This document shows positions 8,465 to 18,000 of a DNA stretch of 64,000 nt, piece after piece. The notes below the pieces were generated by a model. The model was not told the DNA's origin. It saw only the letters and a list, made by a program, of their open reading frames with translations, and did no database searches. Within the stretch, counting starts at the first letter, position 1. Each line of letters starts with the position of its first letter. Source of the DNA: Azophilus sp965116165 (GTDB taxonomy: Bacteria > Pseudomonadota > Gammaproteobacteria > Pseudomonadales > Azotimanducaceae); contig OZ220484.1 in assembly GCA_965116165.1 (NCBI GenBank), positions 1,240,001 to 1,304,000 of the forward strand, read 5' to 3'. A program made the position numbers and the translations under genes.

Positions 8465-10165
8465 TCATCGCGCCTCATCAATATAGGCGTAGGTGTAATC
8501 CTGACTCGCGCCGACCACCCGCCGCACAATGCCCCTGATTCGGGGATGGGTTACATAGACACTGCCCCTTTCGTAGTTGACGATGACGACCACATCCTCG
8601 TGGATGATGCGCTGCATTTCGCCAAAGGCATCCATCCGTACCCGCGGGACGAGCGAGTTCTGGGCAACGCTCACCAATCGGTCGTAATCCGGGTTGGCAT
8701 AGCGCCCGCGATTATTTTGATTCCAGGATGCGAACAGGTCGCCGAACGTTAGCGGATCGTCGTAGTCCGGGCCCCAGCCGGCGAGCACCAGATCAAAGTC
8801 GCCATCGTCCATCTTTTCGAGCCGCTGTTTGAATATCTGCCGGTCGATACGGATGTCGAGGCCCAAGTTCTTCTTGAAAACGGCCTGGAAGTATTCGGAT
8901 TGAATGTTTGATATCGGATTGTCGCCGGTGAGCATTACGAGTGGGGGAAAGCTGTCGAAACCAAGTTGGCGCCGAGCCGTCTCCAGATGTTGCCGTGCCA
9001 AAGCCAGATCCGGCCGGTGTTTCGGTGCCGGATACTCGTCGCGAAACTTGCCGTCAACGCCGTTGAGAAAGGTGGGAAAGAGCGATTCCCCCGGCAGATA
9101 GCCGGGGATCTTGATGACCTTGTAAACCAATTCTTCCGGATCCTGTGCCAGTTGCATGGCCTTGCGCAGGTGAAAATTGCTGGTGAGCCGCTGCGGGCGG
9201 TGGTTGAACTCGATGTAAAACACCGAGCCGCCCATGAAGCGATCGATCCGCCAACGCTCCTTCATCGCCTCCTCCAGATTTTCGGCGGCCAGCGAGGCGA
9301 TGGCGATCTTGCCGTCCTTGAACAGGCTGAGAACGGTGTTTGGGTCCGAGACGATGTAGCCGATATTGATGCGGTCGAGGCGGATGCGGTCGGCGTTCCA
9401 ATAGAGCGGGTTTTTGCGCAAGTCCAGCGACTGCCCGTGCACCCAACTCGTCATGACGAACGGGCCGTTGTAAAGCAGTTGATCCGCATCGGCGCCGAAG
9501 CGGCCGCCGGTGGCCTCGTAGAAATCCCGCCGCACCGGATAGTAGGTGGAAAAGGCGGTGAGTTTGTCGAAAAAGGCGATGGGGCGCTCAAACTCCACGA
9601 ACAGCATTTTGTCGTCGATGGCCCTCGCGCCCAGCGACTCGACGGGCATTTCGCCCCGGTTGATGGCCTCGCCGTTTTTGATGGGGTATAGAATGAAGGC
9701 GTATTGGGATGCGTTGGCCGGATCGAGGACGGTGCGCCAGGCGAAAACGAAATCGTGGGCGGTGACCGGCCCGCCATCGCTCCACAGGGCATTGCGCAGG
9801 TGGAAGGTGGCATTCCGCTCACCAATCTCCCAACGCTCGGCCATGCCGGGCACGAGTTGTTGGTTCTGATCGTAGCGCAACAGCCCCTCCATGACGTGAC
9901 CGATCACGACGCCGCTCACCTGGTCGGTCAGCAGTGTGCTGTCCAATTGCGGCGGCTCCGCGGCCAAGTGGATGGTGATGGCGTTGTTGGCAACATCCAC
10001 GGCGGATCCGGCACGCGTAGCGGACGCGGTAAGGCTCGCCAACAGATTCAGCAACCACATCAACAAGGCGAAAAACAGCACAGCGCTCAATGCATAGAGC
10101 GCAATTCGTCGGCCAGCAATACGATTGAAGGATTCCTGGCCCGTATTGGCGAATGAAGATTGCAT
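8465..10165 (-). CDS. oppA: Peptide ABC transporter substrate-binding protein (SBP_bac_5)
   Basis: A 566-residue extracytoplasmic binding protein of the OppA/DppA class. The N-terminal hydrophobic segment IALYALSAVLFFALLMWLLNLLA at about residues 20-42 is an uncleaved-looking anchor or long signal. The mature part starts with AITIHLAAEPPQLDSTLLTD, the usual opening of this family, and includes GLLRYD, AERWEI, FHLRNALWSDGGPVTAHDFVFAWRTVLDP and the C-terminal AGWGPDYDDPLTFGDLF. The ATG at 10165 removes about 47 extra residues present in the longest frame. It is divergent from oppBCDF, and together these five genes make a complete importer for oligopeptides. The opp label rests on family; dipeptide or other ligands are possible. 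Confidence 0.88.
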   Translation of the reverse strand: MQSSFANTGQESFNRIAGRRIALYALSAVLFFALLMWLLNLLASLTASATRAGSAVDVANNAITIHLAAEPPQLDSTLLTDQVSGVVIGHVMEGLLRYDQNQQLVPGMAERWEIGERNATFHLRNALWSDGGPVTAHDFVFAWRTVLDPANASQYAFILYPIKNGEAINRGEMPVESLGARAIDDKMLFVEFERPIAFFDKLTAFSTYYPVRRDFYEATGGRFGADADQLLYNGPFVMTSWVHGQSLDLRKNPLYWNADRIRLDRINIGYIVSDPNTVLSLFKDGKIAIASLAAENLEEAMKERWRIDRFMGGSVFYIEFNHRPQRLTSNFHLRKAMQLAQDPEELVYKVIKIPGYLPGESLFPTFLNGVDGKFRDEYPAPKHRPDLALARQHLETARRQLGFDSFPPLVMLTGDNPISNIQSEYFQAVFKKNLGLDIRIDRQIFKQRLEKMDDGDFDLVLAGWGPDYDDPLTFGDLFASWNQNNRGRYANPDYDRLVSVAQNSLVPRVRMDAFGEMQRIIHEDVVVIVNYERGSVYVTHPRIRGIVRRVVGASQDYTYAYIDEAR

Positions 10166-10293
10166 ATCCCGCGAGTGCTCCCTATCTTTCCGCTGCCGGG
10201 CTGGTGGAGCGACAATTCTAGTGCGATACCTCATTCCTTCCCATCGAAGTGGCGGATTTTCCATGCGCCCCAAGCGAGCCGAGACGGAGCGAT

Positions 10294-10335
10294 CATGGGC
10301 CGCCACACCCTAAGATAATGGGCCGCTACACTCTA
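10294..10335 (+). repeat. Tandem duplication of the oppB start, giving a short leader ORF
   Basis: An 18-bp unit beginning ATGGGCCGCCACACC at 10294-10311 is repeated with two changes at 10318-10335, where it is the true start of oppB. A GGAG ribosome-binding site (10285-10288) serves the first copy, which encodes a seven-residue peptide MGRHTLR ending in TAA at 10315-10317. The next base is the oppB ATG. Translation of oppB therefore probably depends on termination-reinitiation. Confidence 0.65.
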
Positions 10336-11250
10336 AAACGCCTTCTGCAGGGCGCGGTCACCCTGTGGTTCATCGCCACCGCCACCTTTTTCGCCATGCA
10401 CAGCGTACCCGGCGACCCCCTGATTAGCGACAAGGCCGTCGATGAGCAAATTCGCGCCAACCTAGAGGCCAAGTACGGGCTCGACAAACCGCTAATGACC
10501 CAATACGCCATCTACATGGGCAATCTCGCCACCGGAGATTTCGGCATTTCCTTCACCCAAGAGAACCGCCGGGTCAACGATATCATCCGCGAACATTTCC
10601 CGGTTTCCGCCACCCTTGGCATTCTCGCCCTGTTGTTCGCAGCCCTCGGCGGCATTTTGTGGGGCGCGCTCACGGCGCTCTACCGCAACCGTCTGCCGGA
10701 TATCGTGATAATGCTGTTGGTGATTCTCGCTATATCCGTGCCGAGCTTCGTCTTTGCGGCGCTCGGCCAACTCGCCCTGGTCAATCTCAACGATCTGCTC
10801 GGATTTTCCCTGTTGCCGGTCGCCGGCTGGGGCAGCGTGGGCCATATGCTGGTGCCCTCCCTGGTTCTGGGTCTCGGCACCATGGCCTATCTCACCCGCC
10901 TGATGCGCTCCTCGATGCTGGAAATCCTGAACGCGGATTTCGTGCGCACCGCCAAAGCCAAGGGCATCCCCGCCACAAGGCTCTTTACGCATCATCAATT
11001 GCGCAACGCCATCCTGCCGGTCATCACCGTGCTTGGCCCGTCAATCGCCGTGATTACCACCGGCGGGTTCGTCGTTGAATTCGTCTTCGCCATCCCGGGC
11101 CTCGGGCGCGTTTTCGTCCAAGCCGTTCAGCAATTGGACTACACCGTCATCATGGGCACCACTGTTTTCTACGGCGCGTTCCTGGTGCTGATGGTGATCG
11201 TCGTCGATCTGGTTTACGGACTGGTCGACCCGAGGGTGCGGTTGGAGTAG
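10318..11250 (+). CDS. oppB: Peptide ABC transporter permease (OppB type)
   Basis: A 310-residue inner-membrane permease. It opens MGRYTLKRLLQGAVTLWFIATATFFAM, then SVPGDP and the family hallmark YGLDKPLMTQYAIYMGNLATGDFG. A later cytoplasmic EAA loop (RTAKAKGIPATRLFTHHQLRNA) docks the ATPases. About six transmembrane helices are visible. The start chosen is ATG 10318, directly after the stop of a short duplicated leader; the longer frame from 10249 adds non-homologous residues. It lies first in the oppBCDF operon, with oppC 4 bp downstream. Function: half of the membrane channel for ATP-driven oligopeptide import. Confidence 0.93.
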   Translation: MGRYTLKRLLQGAVTLWFIATATFFAMHSVPGDPLISDKAVDEQIRANLEAKYGLDKPLMTQYAIYMGNLATGDFGISFTQENRRVNDIIREHFPVSATLGILALLFAALGGILWGALTALYRNRLPDIVIMLLVILAISVPSFVFAALGQLALVNLNDLLGFSLLPVAGWGSVGHMLVPSLVLGLGTMAYLTRLMRSSMLEILNADFVRTAKAKGIPATRLFTHHQLRNAILPVITVLGPSIAVITTGGFVVEFVFAIPGLGRVFVQAVQQLDYTVIMGTTVFYGAFLVLMVIVVDLVYGLVDPRVRLE

Positions 11251-11254
11251 CGCG

Positions 11255-12649
11255 GTGACCGGGACAACCTTCTCCACCAGCGATTTCGAGCCGGTTCGCA
11301 CCCGCGACGAGGGGCAGGCCCTATCCCGGCCATCGCTTTCCTATTGGCAGGATGCGTGGATTCGGCTGCGGGCCAACCGGCGGGCGCTGTTTTCGCTATG
11401 GCTTGTCATGGCGCTGCTGCTGTTCACCGTGGCCGGACCTTGGATCTGGACGGTCGATCCCCAGGACCAGGATCTCGATCAAATCAGCCAAGCCCCCGGC
11501 CCGGCGGCGCGGGCCACCGTTGTTGAACCCTTCGCGCCCTGGAACCCCGACAGGCACCGCTTGGCGGAAACCACAGATCGCCCGGCAAAAACCGGCCTGC
11601 GCCCCGCCGAACCCGCCACCACCCAGGCCGTGCGGTTGCTCTGGGATCCGATGGAGGGCGCAAAAGGCTACCGAATATACCGAAACCTGTTCCCGATCGG
11701 CTCGGAGCAGGCGTTTGGGCTGCCTCTGTTTGACTTGTTCGACCCGTATGAAACCGCCTTCGAGGACCGGCTCGATCTCAAGCCGCGCAACTATTTCTAC
11801 ACGGTGGTGGCGCTCGACGCCCAAGGCCGGCCCAGTGGCCCGCATCAAACCATCGAAGTTTCGGTGGAGCGCGTTATCACCCTGGAACAAGCCAGGGCGC
11901 GGGGCCGGGTACCGGACGGCACGGTGCTGGAAATCGGGGACACGGTAACGCTCGCCTTGCATCCACTGGGAACCGATTACCTCGGACGCGACATGCTCGC
12001 GCGTCTGATGGCGGGCGCCCGGGTATCCCTGTTCATCGGCATTTTCGCGCCGATGCTGTTCATCCTGTTCGGCGTCGCCTACGGAGCGACCGCGGGGTTC
12101 TTCGGCGGGTTAGTCGATCAACTGCTCATGCGCTTTTCGGATTTCGTGGTGGCCCTGCCCTTCCTGCTGTTCATGATCCTGATTCGGGTCGCTTCCGGCG
12201 TACAGCCGGGGGAGTCGGGCATTGCGCCCCTGGTCGTCGCCCTGGTTCTGCTGGGCTGGCCGGCAACCGCGCGCCTGGTCCGTGGCCAAATTTTGCAGAT
12301 TCGCGAAGAAGGCTACGTCGGCGCCTCCCGGCTGCTCGGCGCGAAAACAGGCTACCTGGTGCTCCGCCACATGATCCCCAATACCCTGGGGGTCATACTC
12401 GTTACGCTGACCTTCGCCGTGCCGACGGCAATCTTCACCGAGGCGTTTCTCTCGTTCATCGGCATGGGTGTCGCACCACCGCAAGCCTCCTGGGGCAGCA
12501 TGTGCAACGAAGGCATCAAGACCATGCTCACCCATCCCCACGAGCTGATGGCTCCGGCGCTCTTTATCAGCGTGACCGTGCTCGCCTTCAACCTGCTCGG
12601 CGACGGGCTCCGCGACGCGCTTGATGCCCGCATGAGGGGCGCTGAATGA
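11255..12649 (+). CDS. oppC: Peptide ABC transporter permease (OppC type) with a fibronectin-III-like periplasmic insert
   Basis: A 464-residue permease. Residues 31-67 hold the first cytoplasmic/TM segment (WQDAWIRLRANRRALFSLWLVM), and canonical OppC resumes at about residue 236 with HPLGTDYLGRDMLARLM, followed by five helices and the EAA loop (LRHMIPNTLG). Usual OppC proteins are about 300 residues. Here about 130 extra residues follow TM1, and residues about 122-205 (VRLLWDPMEGAKGYRIYRN ... NYFYTVVALDAQGRPSGPH) look like an FN3 fold, which would sit on the periplasmic face near the binding protein. GTG start with GGAG 7 bases upstream. The stop overlaps a leader ORF in ATGA. Confidence 0.92.
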   Translation: MTGTTFSTSDFEPVRTRDEGQALSRPSLSYWQDAWIRLRANRRALFSLWLVMALLLFTVAGPWIWTVDPQDQDLDQISQAPGPAARATVVEPFAPWNPDRHRLAETTDRPAKTGLRPAEPATTQAVRLLWDPMEGAKGYRIYRNLFPIGSEQAFGLPLFDLFDPYETAFEDRLDLKPRNYFYTVVALDAQGRPSGPHQTIEVSVERVITLEQARARGRVPDGTVLEIGDTVTLALHPLGTDYLGRDMLARLMAGARVSLFIGIFAPMLFILFGVAYGATAGFFGGLVDQLLMRFSDFVVALPFLLFMILIRVASGVQPGESGIAPLVVALVLLGWPATARLVRGQILQIREEGYVGASRLLGAKTGYLVLRHMIPNTLGVILVTLTFAVPTAIFTEAFLSFIGMGVAPPQASWGSMCNEGIKTMLTHPHELMAPALFISVTVLAFNLLGDGLRDALDARMRGAE

Positions 12650-12738
12650 ACCCCCGGTTGGATGCATTTCATCAGCGATGCGGACCGAAAGGCGGTTCAC
12701 TCCGGATGAGGGGCGCTGAATGAACCCTTTGTTGGATG
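12632..12738 (+). repeat. 74-bp-spaced duplication of the oppC/oppD junction with a 25-codon leader ORF
   Basis: ATGAGGGGCGCTGAATGAAC plus following bases (12632-12664) recur at 12706-12738. Both copies carry an ATGA overlap. In the first, the oppC stop overlaps ATG 12646, which opens a 25-residue ORF ending at 12723. In the second, that ORF's stop overlaps the oppD ATG at 12720. The duplication therefore inserted a coupled leader peptide between two operon genes. Confidence 0.75.
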
Positions 12739-13739
12739 TGGAGGGCCTGCGGGTCGAGTTCGACACCTACGGCGGCGTGGTGCGGGCGGTGCGCGGCGTG
12801 GATTTCCGCCTAGAGGCCGGCGAAACGCTCGCCATTGTCGGTGAATCCGGCTGCGGCAAGTCGGTAACGGTGCAGAGCATGATGGGGCTGATACCCATGC
12901 CGCCGGGCCGCATCACCGCCGGCTCCGCCAAGCTGCGCGGCGCGGAAATTCTCGGCCGCGCCGAAACCGACGGCTCGAGCATTCGCGGCGCCCAGATCGG
13001 CATGATCTTTCAAGACCCGATGACCTCTCTGAATCCCACCATGACCATTGGCGCGCAGATCGCCGAGACGCTGCAGGTGCATCGCGGCCAGAGCAGGCAA
13101 CAGGCGTTGGCGAGGACCGTTGAGCTGCTGGAAATGACCCGCATCCCGGAAGCCGACAAGCGCGCCCGACAATATCCCTTCGAATTCTCCGGCGGCATGT
13201 TGCAGCGCTCGATGATCGCCATGGCCATCGCCTGCGAACCGGCCATCCTCATCGCCGACGAACCCTCCACGGCGCTCGACGTAACCATTCAGGCGCAGAT
13301 CCTCGACCTCATGCTCGACCTGCAACGCCAGAACGGCATGGCCATTATTCTCATTACCCACGACCTCGGCGTGGTGGCGCGCATGGCGAACCGGGTGGCG
13401 GTTATGTATGCGGGCCAGATCGTCGAACAGGGGACGGTGGACGATCTGTTCTATCGTTCGGGCCACCCCTACACATTGGGGCTGAAAGCCGCGATGCCGA
13501 CCAACAACCCCGATATCGACCAGGTGCTCAACCCCATCGACGGCAGCCCGCCAGACCTGTTCAACCCCCCCGAGGGCTGCGCCTACGGCGCGCGTTGCCC
13601 ATACACCATGGGTGTTTGTGACCGCAAGGATCCGAGTAGATTCGACCTATCCGCCACGCATTACGCCCGTTGCTGGCTGCATGATCGCCGAGCACGCCGA
13701 CGCATTGACGCCATCCATTACCGGGACGCCACCCCGTGA
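12720..13739 (+). CDS. oppD: Peptide ABC transporter ATP-binding protein (OppD type)
   Basis: A 339-residue ABC ATPase. Walker A GESGCGKS is at residues 41-48, the Q-loop in IFQDPMTSLNP, the signature FSGGMLQR, Walker B AILIADEPSTALDV and the switch ITHDLGVV. The C-terminal oligopeptide extension contains PPEGCAYGARCPY.MGVCD, the cysteine-containing tail typical of OppD/DppD. It energises import with OppF. Start ATG 12720 is coupled by ATGA to the duplicated leader. OppF follows after 55 bp. Confidence 0.94.
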   Translation: MNPLLDVEGLRVEFDTYGGVVRAVRGVDFRLEAGETLAIVGESGCGKSVTVQSMMGLIPMPPGRITAGSAKLRGAEILGRAETDGSSIRGAQIGMIFQDPMTSLNPTMTIGAQIAETLQVHRGQSRQQALARTVELLEMTRIPEADKRARQYPFEFSGGMLQRSMIAMAIACEPAILIADEPSTALDVTIQAQILDLMLDLQRQNGMAIILITHDLGVVARMANRVAVMYAGQIVEQGTVDDLFYRSGHPYTLGLKAAMPTNNPDIDQVLNPIDGSPPDLFNPPEGCAYGARCPYTMGVCDRKDPSRFDLSATHYARCWLHDRRARRRIDAIHYRDATP

Positions 13740-13794
13740 GCATGTGGCTTCGGAATCCGCGACGGGCCGTATTCCATGATTCGGGAGCTGTCGA

Positions 13795-14769
13795 TTGAAT
13801 ACCTTGCTGGACGCTCAAAACGTCACCAAGCACTTCATCGTCGGCCGCGGTCAACGGGTGCGGGCCGTGGATGACGTCAGCCTTGCCATTGGCGAGCGGG
13901 AAATCGTGGGGCTGGTCGGCGAGAGCGGCTCGGGCAAATCGACATTCGGCAAGACCATCCTCGGATTGCACGACAAGACCGCGGGCACCGTCGCCTTTAG
14001 GGGCGAAACGCTGCCGCAACGCTACGGCCCGACGGATTTCCAGCGGTATGCGCAACACATGCAGATGATCTTTCAGGATCCGTATTCATCGCTGAACCCG
14101 CGGATGACGGTTGGCGAAATCGTCGGCGAGGGATTGCGGCTGCATACAAAGCCGGGGGGACGCGCGATTCGAGAACGGGTGGCGGATTGGCTCGTCCGGG
14201 TCGGTTTGCGGGCGGACCACATGGCGCGCTACCCCCACGAGTTCTCGGGTGGCCAACGGCAACGCATCGGCGTGGCCCGGGCGCTGATCCTGGAACCGGA
14301 GTTCGTGGTTTGCGATGAGCCAATCTCGGCACTGGATGTTTCCGTGCAGGCTCAGGTGGTCAACCTGCTCGATGAGCTGAAAGCATCGATGGGGCTAACG
14401 TTGCTGTTCATCGCCCACGACCTTTCCATGGTCCGCTACGTTAGCAACCGCATGGCGGTGATGTACTTGGGCTCCCTGGTCGAGGTGGGCGCGGCCGATG
14501 CGGTCTTTTTCGACCCCAAACACCCCTATACCCAGATCCTGGTCGGCTCCAATCCGGAACCCGACCCGGCGGCCGAGCGGCGCCGCGCATCGGTCCGCAT
14601 CCAGGGAGAAATCCCCTCCCCCATCACTATTCCACCCGGCTGCCGGTTTGCGGGCCGCTGCCCAAAGGTCATGAATATCTGCCGCGCCGAGACCCCGTCC
14701 CTCATACCCCTAGAAAAAAACGCGGACGAAAGGGAGGAAAGGCGCGTGGCCTGCCACCTGTATCGGTAA
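13795..14769 (+). CDS. oppF: Peptide ABC transporter ATP-binding protein (OppF type)
   Basis: A 324-residue ABC ATPase. Walker A GESGSGKST is at about 42-50, Q-loop MIFQDPYSSLNPRMTV, signature FSGGQRQRIGVARAL, Walker B FVVCDEPISALDVS, switch IAHDLSMV, and the C-terminal PPGCRFAGRCPKVMNIC tail of the OppF/DppF group. The start is a TTG at 13795 with GGGAG 7 bases upstream; no in-frame ATG is better placed. It is the last gene of the importer operon. Confidence 0.93.
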   Translation: MNTLLDAQNVTKHFIVGRGQRVRAVDDVSLAIGEREIVGLVGESGSGKSTFGKTILGLHDKTAGTVAFRGETLPQRYGPTDFQRYAQHMQMIFQDPYSSLNPRMTVGEIVGEGLRLHTKPGGRAIRERVADWLVRVGLRADHMARYPHEFSGGQRQRIGVARALILEPEFVVCDEPISALDVSVQAQVVNLLDELKASMGLTLLFIAHDLSMVRYVSNRMAVMYLGSLVEVGAADAVFFDPKHPYTQILVGSNPEPDPAAERRRASVRIQGEIPSPITIPPGCRFAGRCPKVMNICRAETPSLIPLEKNADEREERRVACHLYR

Positions 14770-14996
14770 CCGAAGAGCCGCCGCCGAGGGAGCACCCACC
14801 AACCCACCGCCCGGCCGGAGAATTAAAGGCGATGTGCCTCTCACATGCCTCGGCCAATACGATATAACCGTTGAACGGCCCAGGAGGCGGGACCATGTGG
14901 CAACCCCCAAGCCGCTATAAACGTTGATTGTGAACGCCCGGTGCTATCCACCGCTTATGAGTATTCTGTGGCCCGGATCCCCGTATTATCTGTTAG
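14770..14996. other. Intergenic stretch between oppF and MITE B2
   Basis: About 230 bases without a convincing gene, between the oppF stop and MITE B2 (14997-15094). No strong hairpin-plus-T terminator was recognised by eye. Confidence 0.5.
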
Positions 14997-15094
14997 GGAA
15001 CCTCTGATTAACCCCGTAGCGGGGCATCCGATTTAATAAAATCAATAGCTTACGAGTAGTTAAATGCTACTCTATCGAATTGTTCAGAGTTTCC
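14997..15094 (+). mobile_element. MITE family B, copy B2 (TSD TTAG)
   Basis: A 98-bp copy from GGAACCTCTGATTAACCCC to GTTTCC, flanked by TTAG at 14993-14996 and 15095-15098. The right-hand duplication overlaps the TAA stop codon of the TonB-receptor gene (15097-15095). The element therefore inserted exactly at a gene end. Confidence 0.88.
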
Positions 15095-18000
15095 TTAGCC
15101 GCCGAAATTGAAGCGTAGGGAAGCACCGAACAGCCGCGGCTCCGTCAGGAAATAGTTGCGGAAGAAGCCGGATGTATCGGCAGTAAGGTATTTACCCGTT
15201 ACGTTGTCCTCGTCCGCGATATTGCGAACCCAGGCCCTAACCGTCCAACGACCATCGTCGCTTTCGTAGATGAGGCTGGCGTTGTGCTGATCCCAACTGT
15301 CGATGTGATCGCCAACCGTATTGAACTCGCGGGCGTAGGAATCATCCTGCCAATAGTAGTCCCAACGCGCGGTGAGCGAACCGCGAATGGCCGTGATGGG
15401 CCACGTATAGGACAGACCCAGTCGAATCGAATGCTCCGGCGAATTCGGTAGCCGATTGCCGCTCAGGTTGACGGGCAGCCCATCGGATGTTTCCACGCCG
15501 AGCCCATCCAAAAAACCACGCGAGAGATAGGCCGGAATCGACACCCCGGCGGCGTTCGGGGCGTAGGACACGTTTTGCACGGTTGTGCCGTTGCGCAGAT
15601 CCAGGGCGGCGCCGTTGACCAGGGCCGCCTGCACCACCGCCTCTGTGATCTGCGACTCCCGCGCCACATAGGTCACGCCCGTCAGCGAACCCGGATCGAT
15701 ATTCTTCAACAGGATGTATTCCGAATTGCCCGCCGTGCGGTTGATCGGATCGACGGACTCCGAGTCGGCCACATCCGTATCAAGCCAGCCGTAGGAGAAA
15801 TCCAGAGCAACGCCGGGCAATGCCTCCGGCCGCCACAGGCCCTCCAACTCCACGCCCATGATGTCGGCGTCGATATTCTCATTGATCGAGCTATTGTTGC
15901 GAATGCGGGTAACCTGCAATCCCTTGTAGTCGTACAGGAAGAAGGTTCCGTTCAGAATCAGACGGCCATCCCGAAAGGAGTTCTTGGCGCCGATCTCAAA
16001 CGAATCGATCTGTTCATGCTCGAAGGTAAACCCGGAGTTTGCCTGAAATTGCGGCGGAATAGCCGGATTGAAACCGCCGGGTTTGTAGCCGCGGCTGTAG
16101 AAGGCGTAAACCAGGGTGTCATTGTTGACTTGCCAGTCGATACCGACGCGGCCGCTCAATTCCGTCCAGTCGGTTTCGCTCGGGCTGCCGGTAACAAATC
16201 GGGTCTCGCCAAAACCCGGTGCCGGCGACACGGCGGCGGCGATGGCGTTCAAGGCCTCCCCGGCCGTTGCGAGCCCGGTCAAATCTCCGCCGGCGAACGC
16301 GGCGAATCCACCGAGGAACGCCAGCGAGTTCTGCGCATATATATCCTCGGCATCCCAGAACTCGAGCAACTTCCGGTCGGCCTCGCCAAGGGCTAGGCCG
16401 GGATTGGCCAACAGACCCGCAAGGTGCGTGAAAAGCGGTGTTCGCACCCAAATTGGATCCGCGCCGAATAGGCCTCCCAACGCTGCATTGGCATTGATCG
16501 AGTTAAAAAGAACGCTGGAGTCGTTAACCTCCTTGTTGTCCTCGTTGTAGCGCAGGCCCATGGTCAGCTTGACGCTGTCCGTTATATCGATATACGCCTC
16601 GCCGAACGCAGCCCAGCCATCCTGCAGGTTGCCGTTGCCGGGCTCGGTGGTGTTGTTGAAGTAACCGGGGTACAGCGGCGGAAAACCCAATAGCGGCGAA
16701 CCATAGATCGACACCAGATCCAGGGTGTTGGCCAACACGAAATAGTCGTTGTGGATCGTGGAATCGTAGAGGCTCGCACCCATCTGGAAGTTGAAGCGGC
16801 CGTCGAGCGTGGAGTGCAAACGCGCCTCCGCCGTCCAATACTCGGCATCCTGGTCCGCCTGGTCGTACGAGAATTCCCGTGTTTGGTCCACGGGAAGAAT
16901 ACAGCCGCCAAACACACCGGCGGTACCCTCCGCGATATTGCAGGTGGCCGACTCCCAATCCGACCCGGCAAACAGGCCGGCCGGCTCCGATACCGGCCAC
17001 AACCCCTGCGGATTGAGCGGTGTGGCACCCATGTTTGGCCCGACATCCATGAGATAGTCCTGTCGGGAAACATACTCGCGGGTTTGATGGGCGCCATTTA
17101 GAGTGATGCTGAACGAATCGAAATCAAAGCGGATATTGGCGGTCCAGAGATCTTCCTTATCCTCGAACACCGGCTCGAAGTCCGAGTGCATCTGGCGAAG
17201 AGTATTGATCGCCGGGGCCGGAAAGTCGTACATCGCCGGATCCGAGCCATCCGCACCGGCCGGCAGCGCACCCCCGAGGGCACCAAAAATGCCGCCGGTG
17301 GTGGCGCCCAGGTGCGGGGTTTCGAACCCGAATTCATCGGGCATGCAGCCGGTGGTGGGGAGGGGATTGCGCTTGCATACCTGGTTGGTAATGCGCGCTC
17401 GGTCGTCGTCTTCCCGGAATCGGTTGTATTGAACCCAAAGGCTGATGCGGTCGGTCGGATCAAACGCCAGGGTTGTCCGAAGCGCGGTGATGTCGCGGCC
17501 ATCGATATCGTCGTCAATGCCCTGCAGGGTGCTGCCGTCCGTGCCGGTACGGCCGTAGGCGAGATTTTCGATGTAGCCGTCCCGGTCGAGCTTGAAGCCG
17601 CCAACGCGCAGGCCGGCTTGCTCGCCGAGCGGTATGTTGAAGGCTCCCTTGGCGCGTATATGGTTGTAATCGCCCGCCTCAAAATCAAAAAACCCCTCGG
17701 CCCTTTCGAAGTTCGGCTTGACCGTCACAAAGTTGATCGCGCCCCCTGTCGCGTTGCGACCGTAGAGGGTGCCCTGCGGGCCGCGCAGAACCTCGACCCG
17801 CTCCATGTCAAAGAACTCAACGGTGTTGAGGTTGGTCACCACCGGGATTTCATCCATATGTGTGGAAACGCCCGCCTCGCCGGTGGTGCCAATCACCAAA
17901 CGGCCTATGCCGCGGATGCTGAAACTCGATCCGCCGAAGTTGGTGGCGGTAAAACTGACGCTCGGCGCATTCATCTGCAAGTCGGACGGCGTGATGACCT

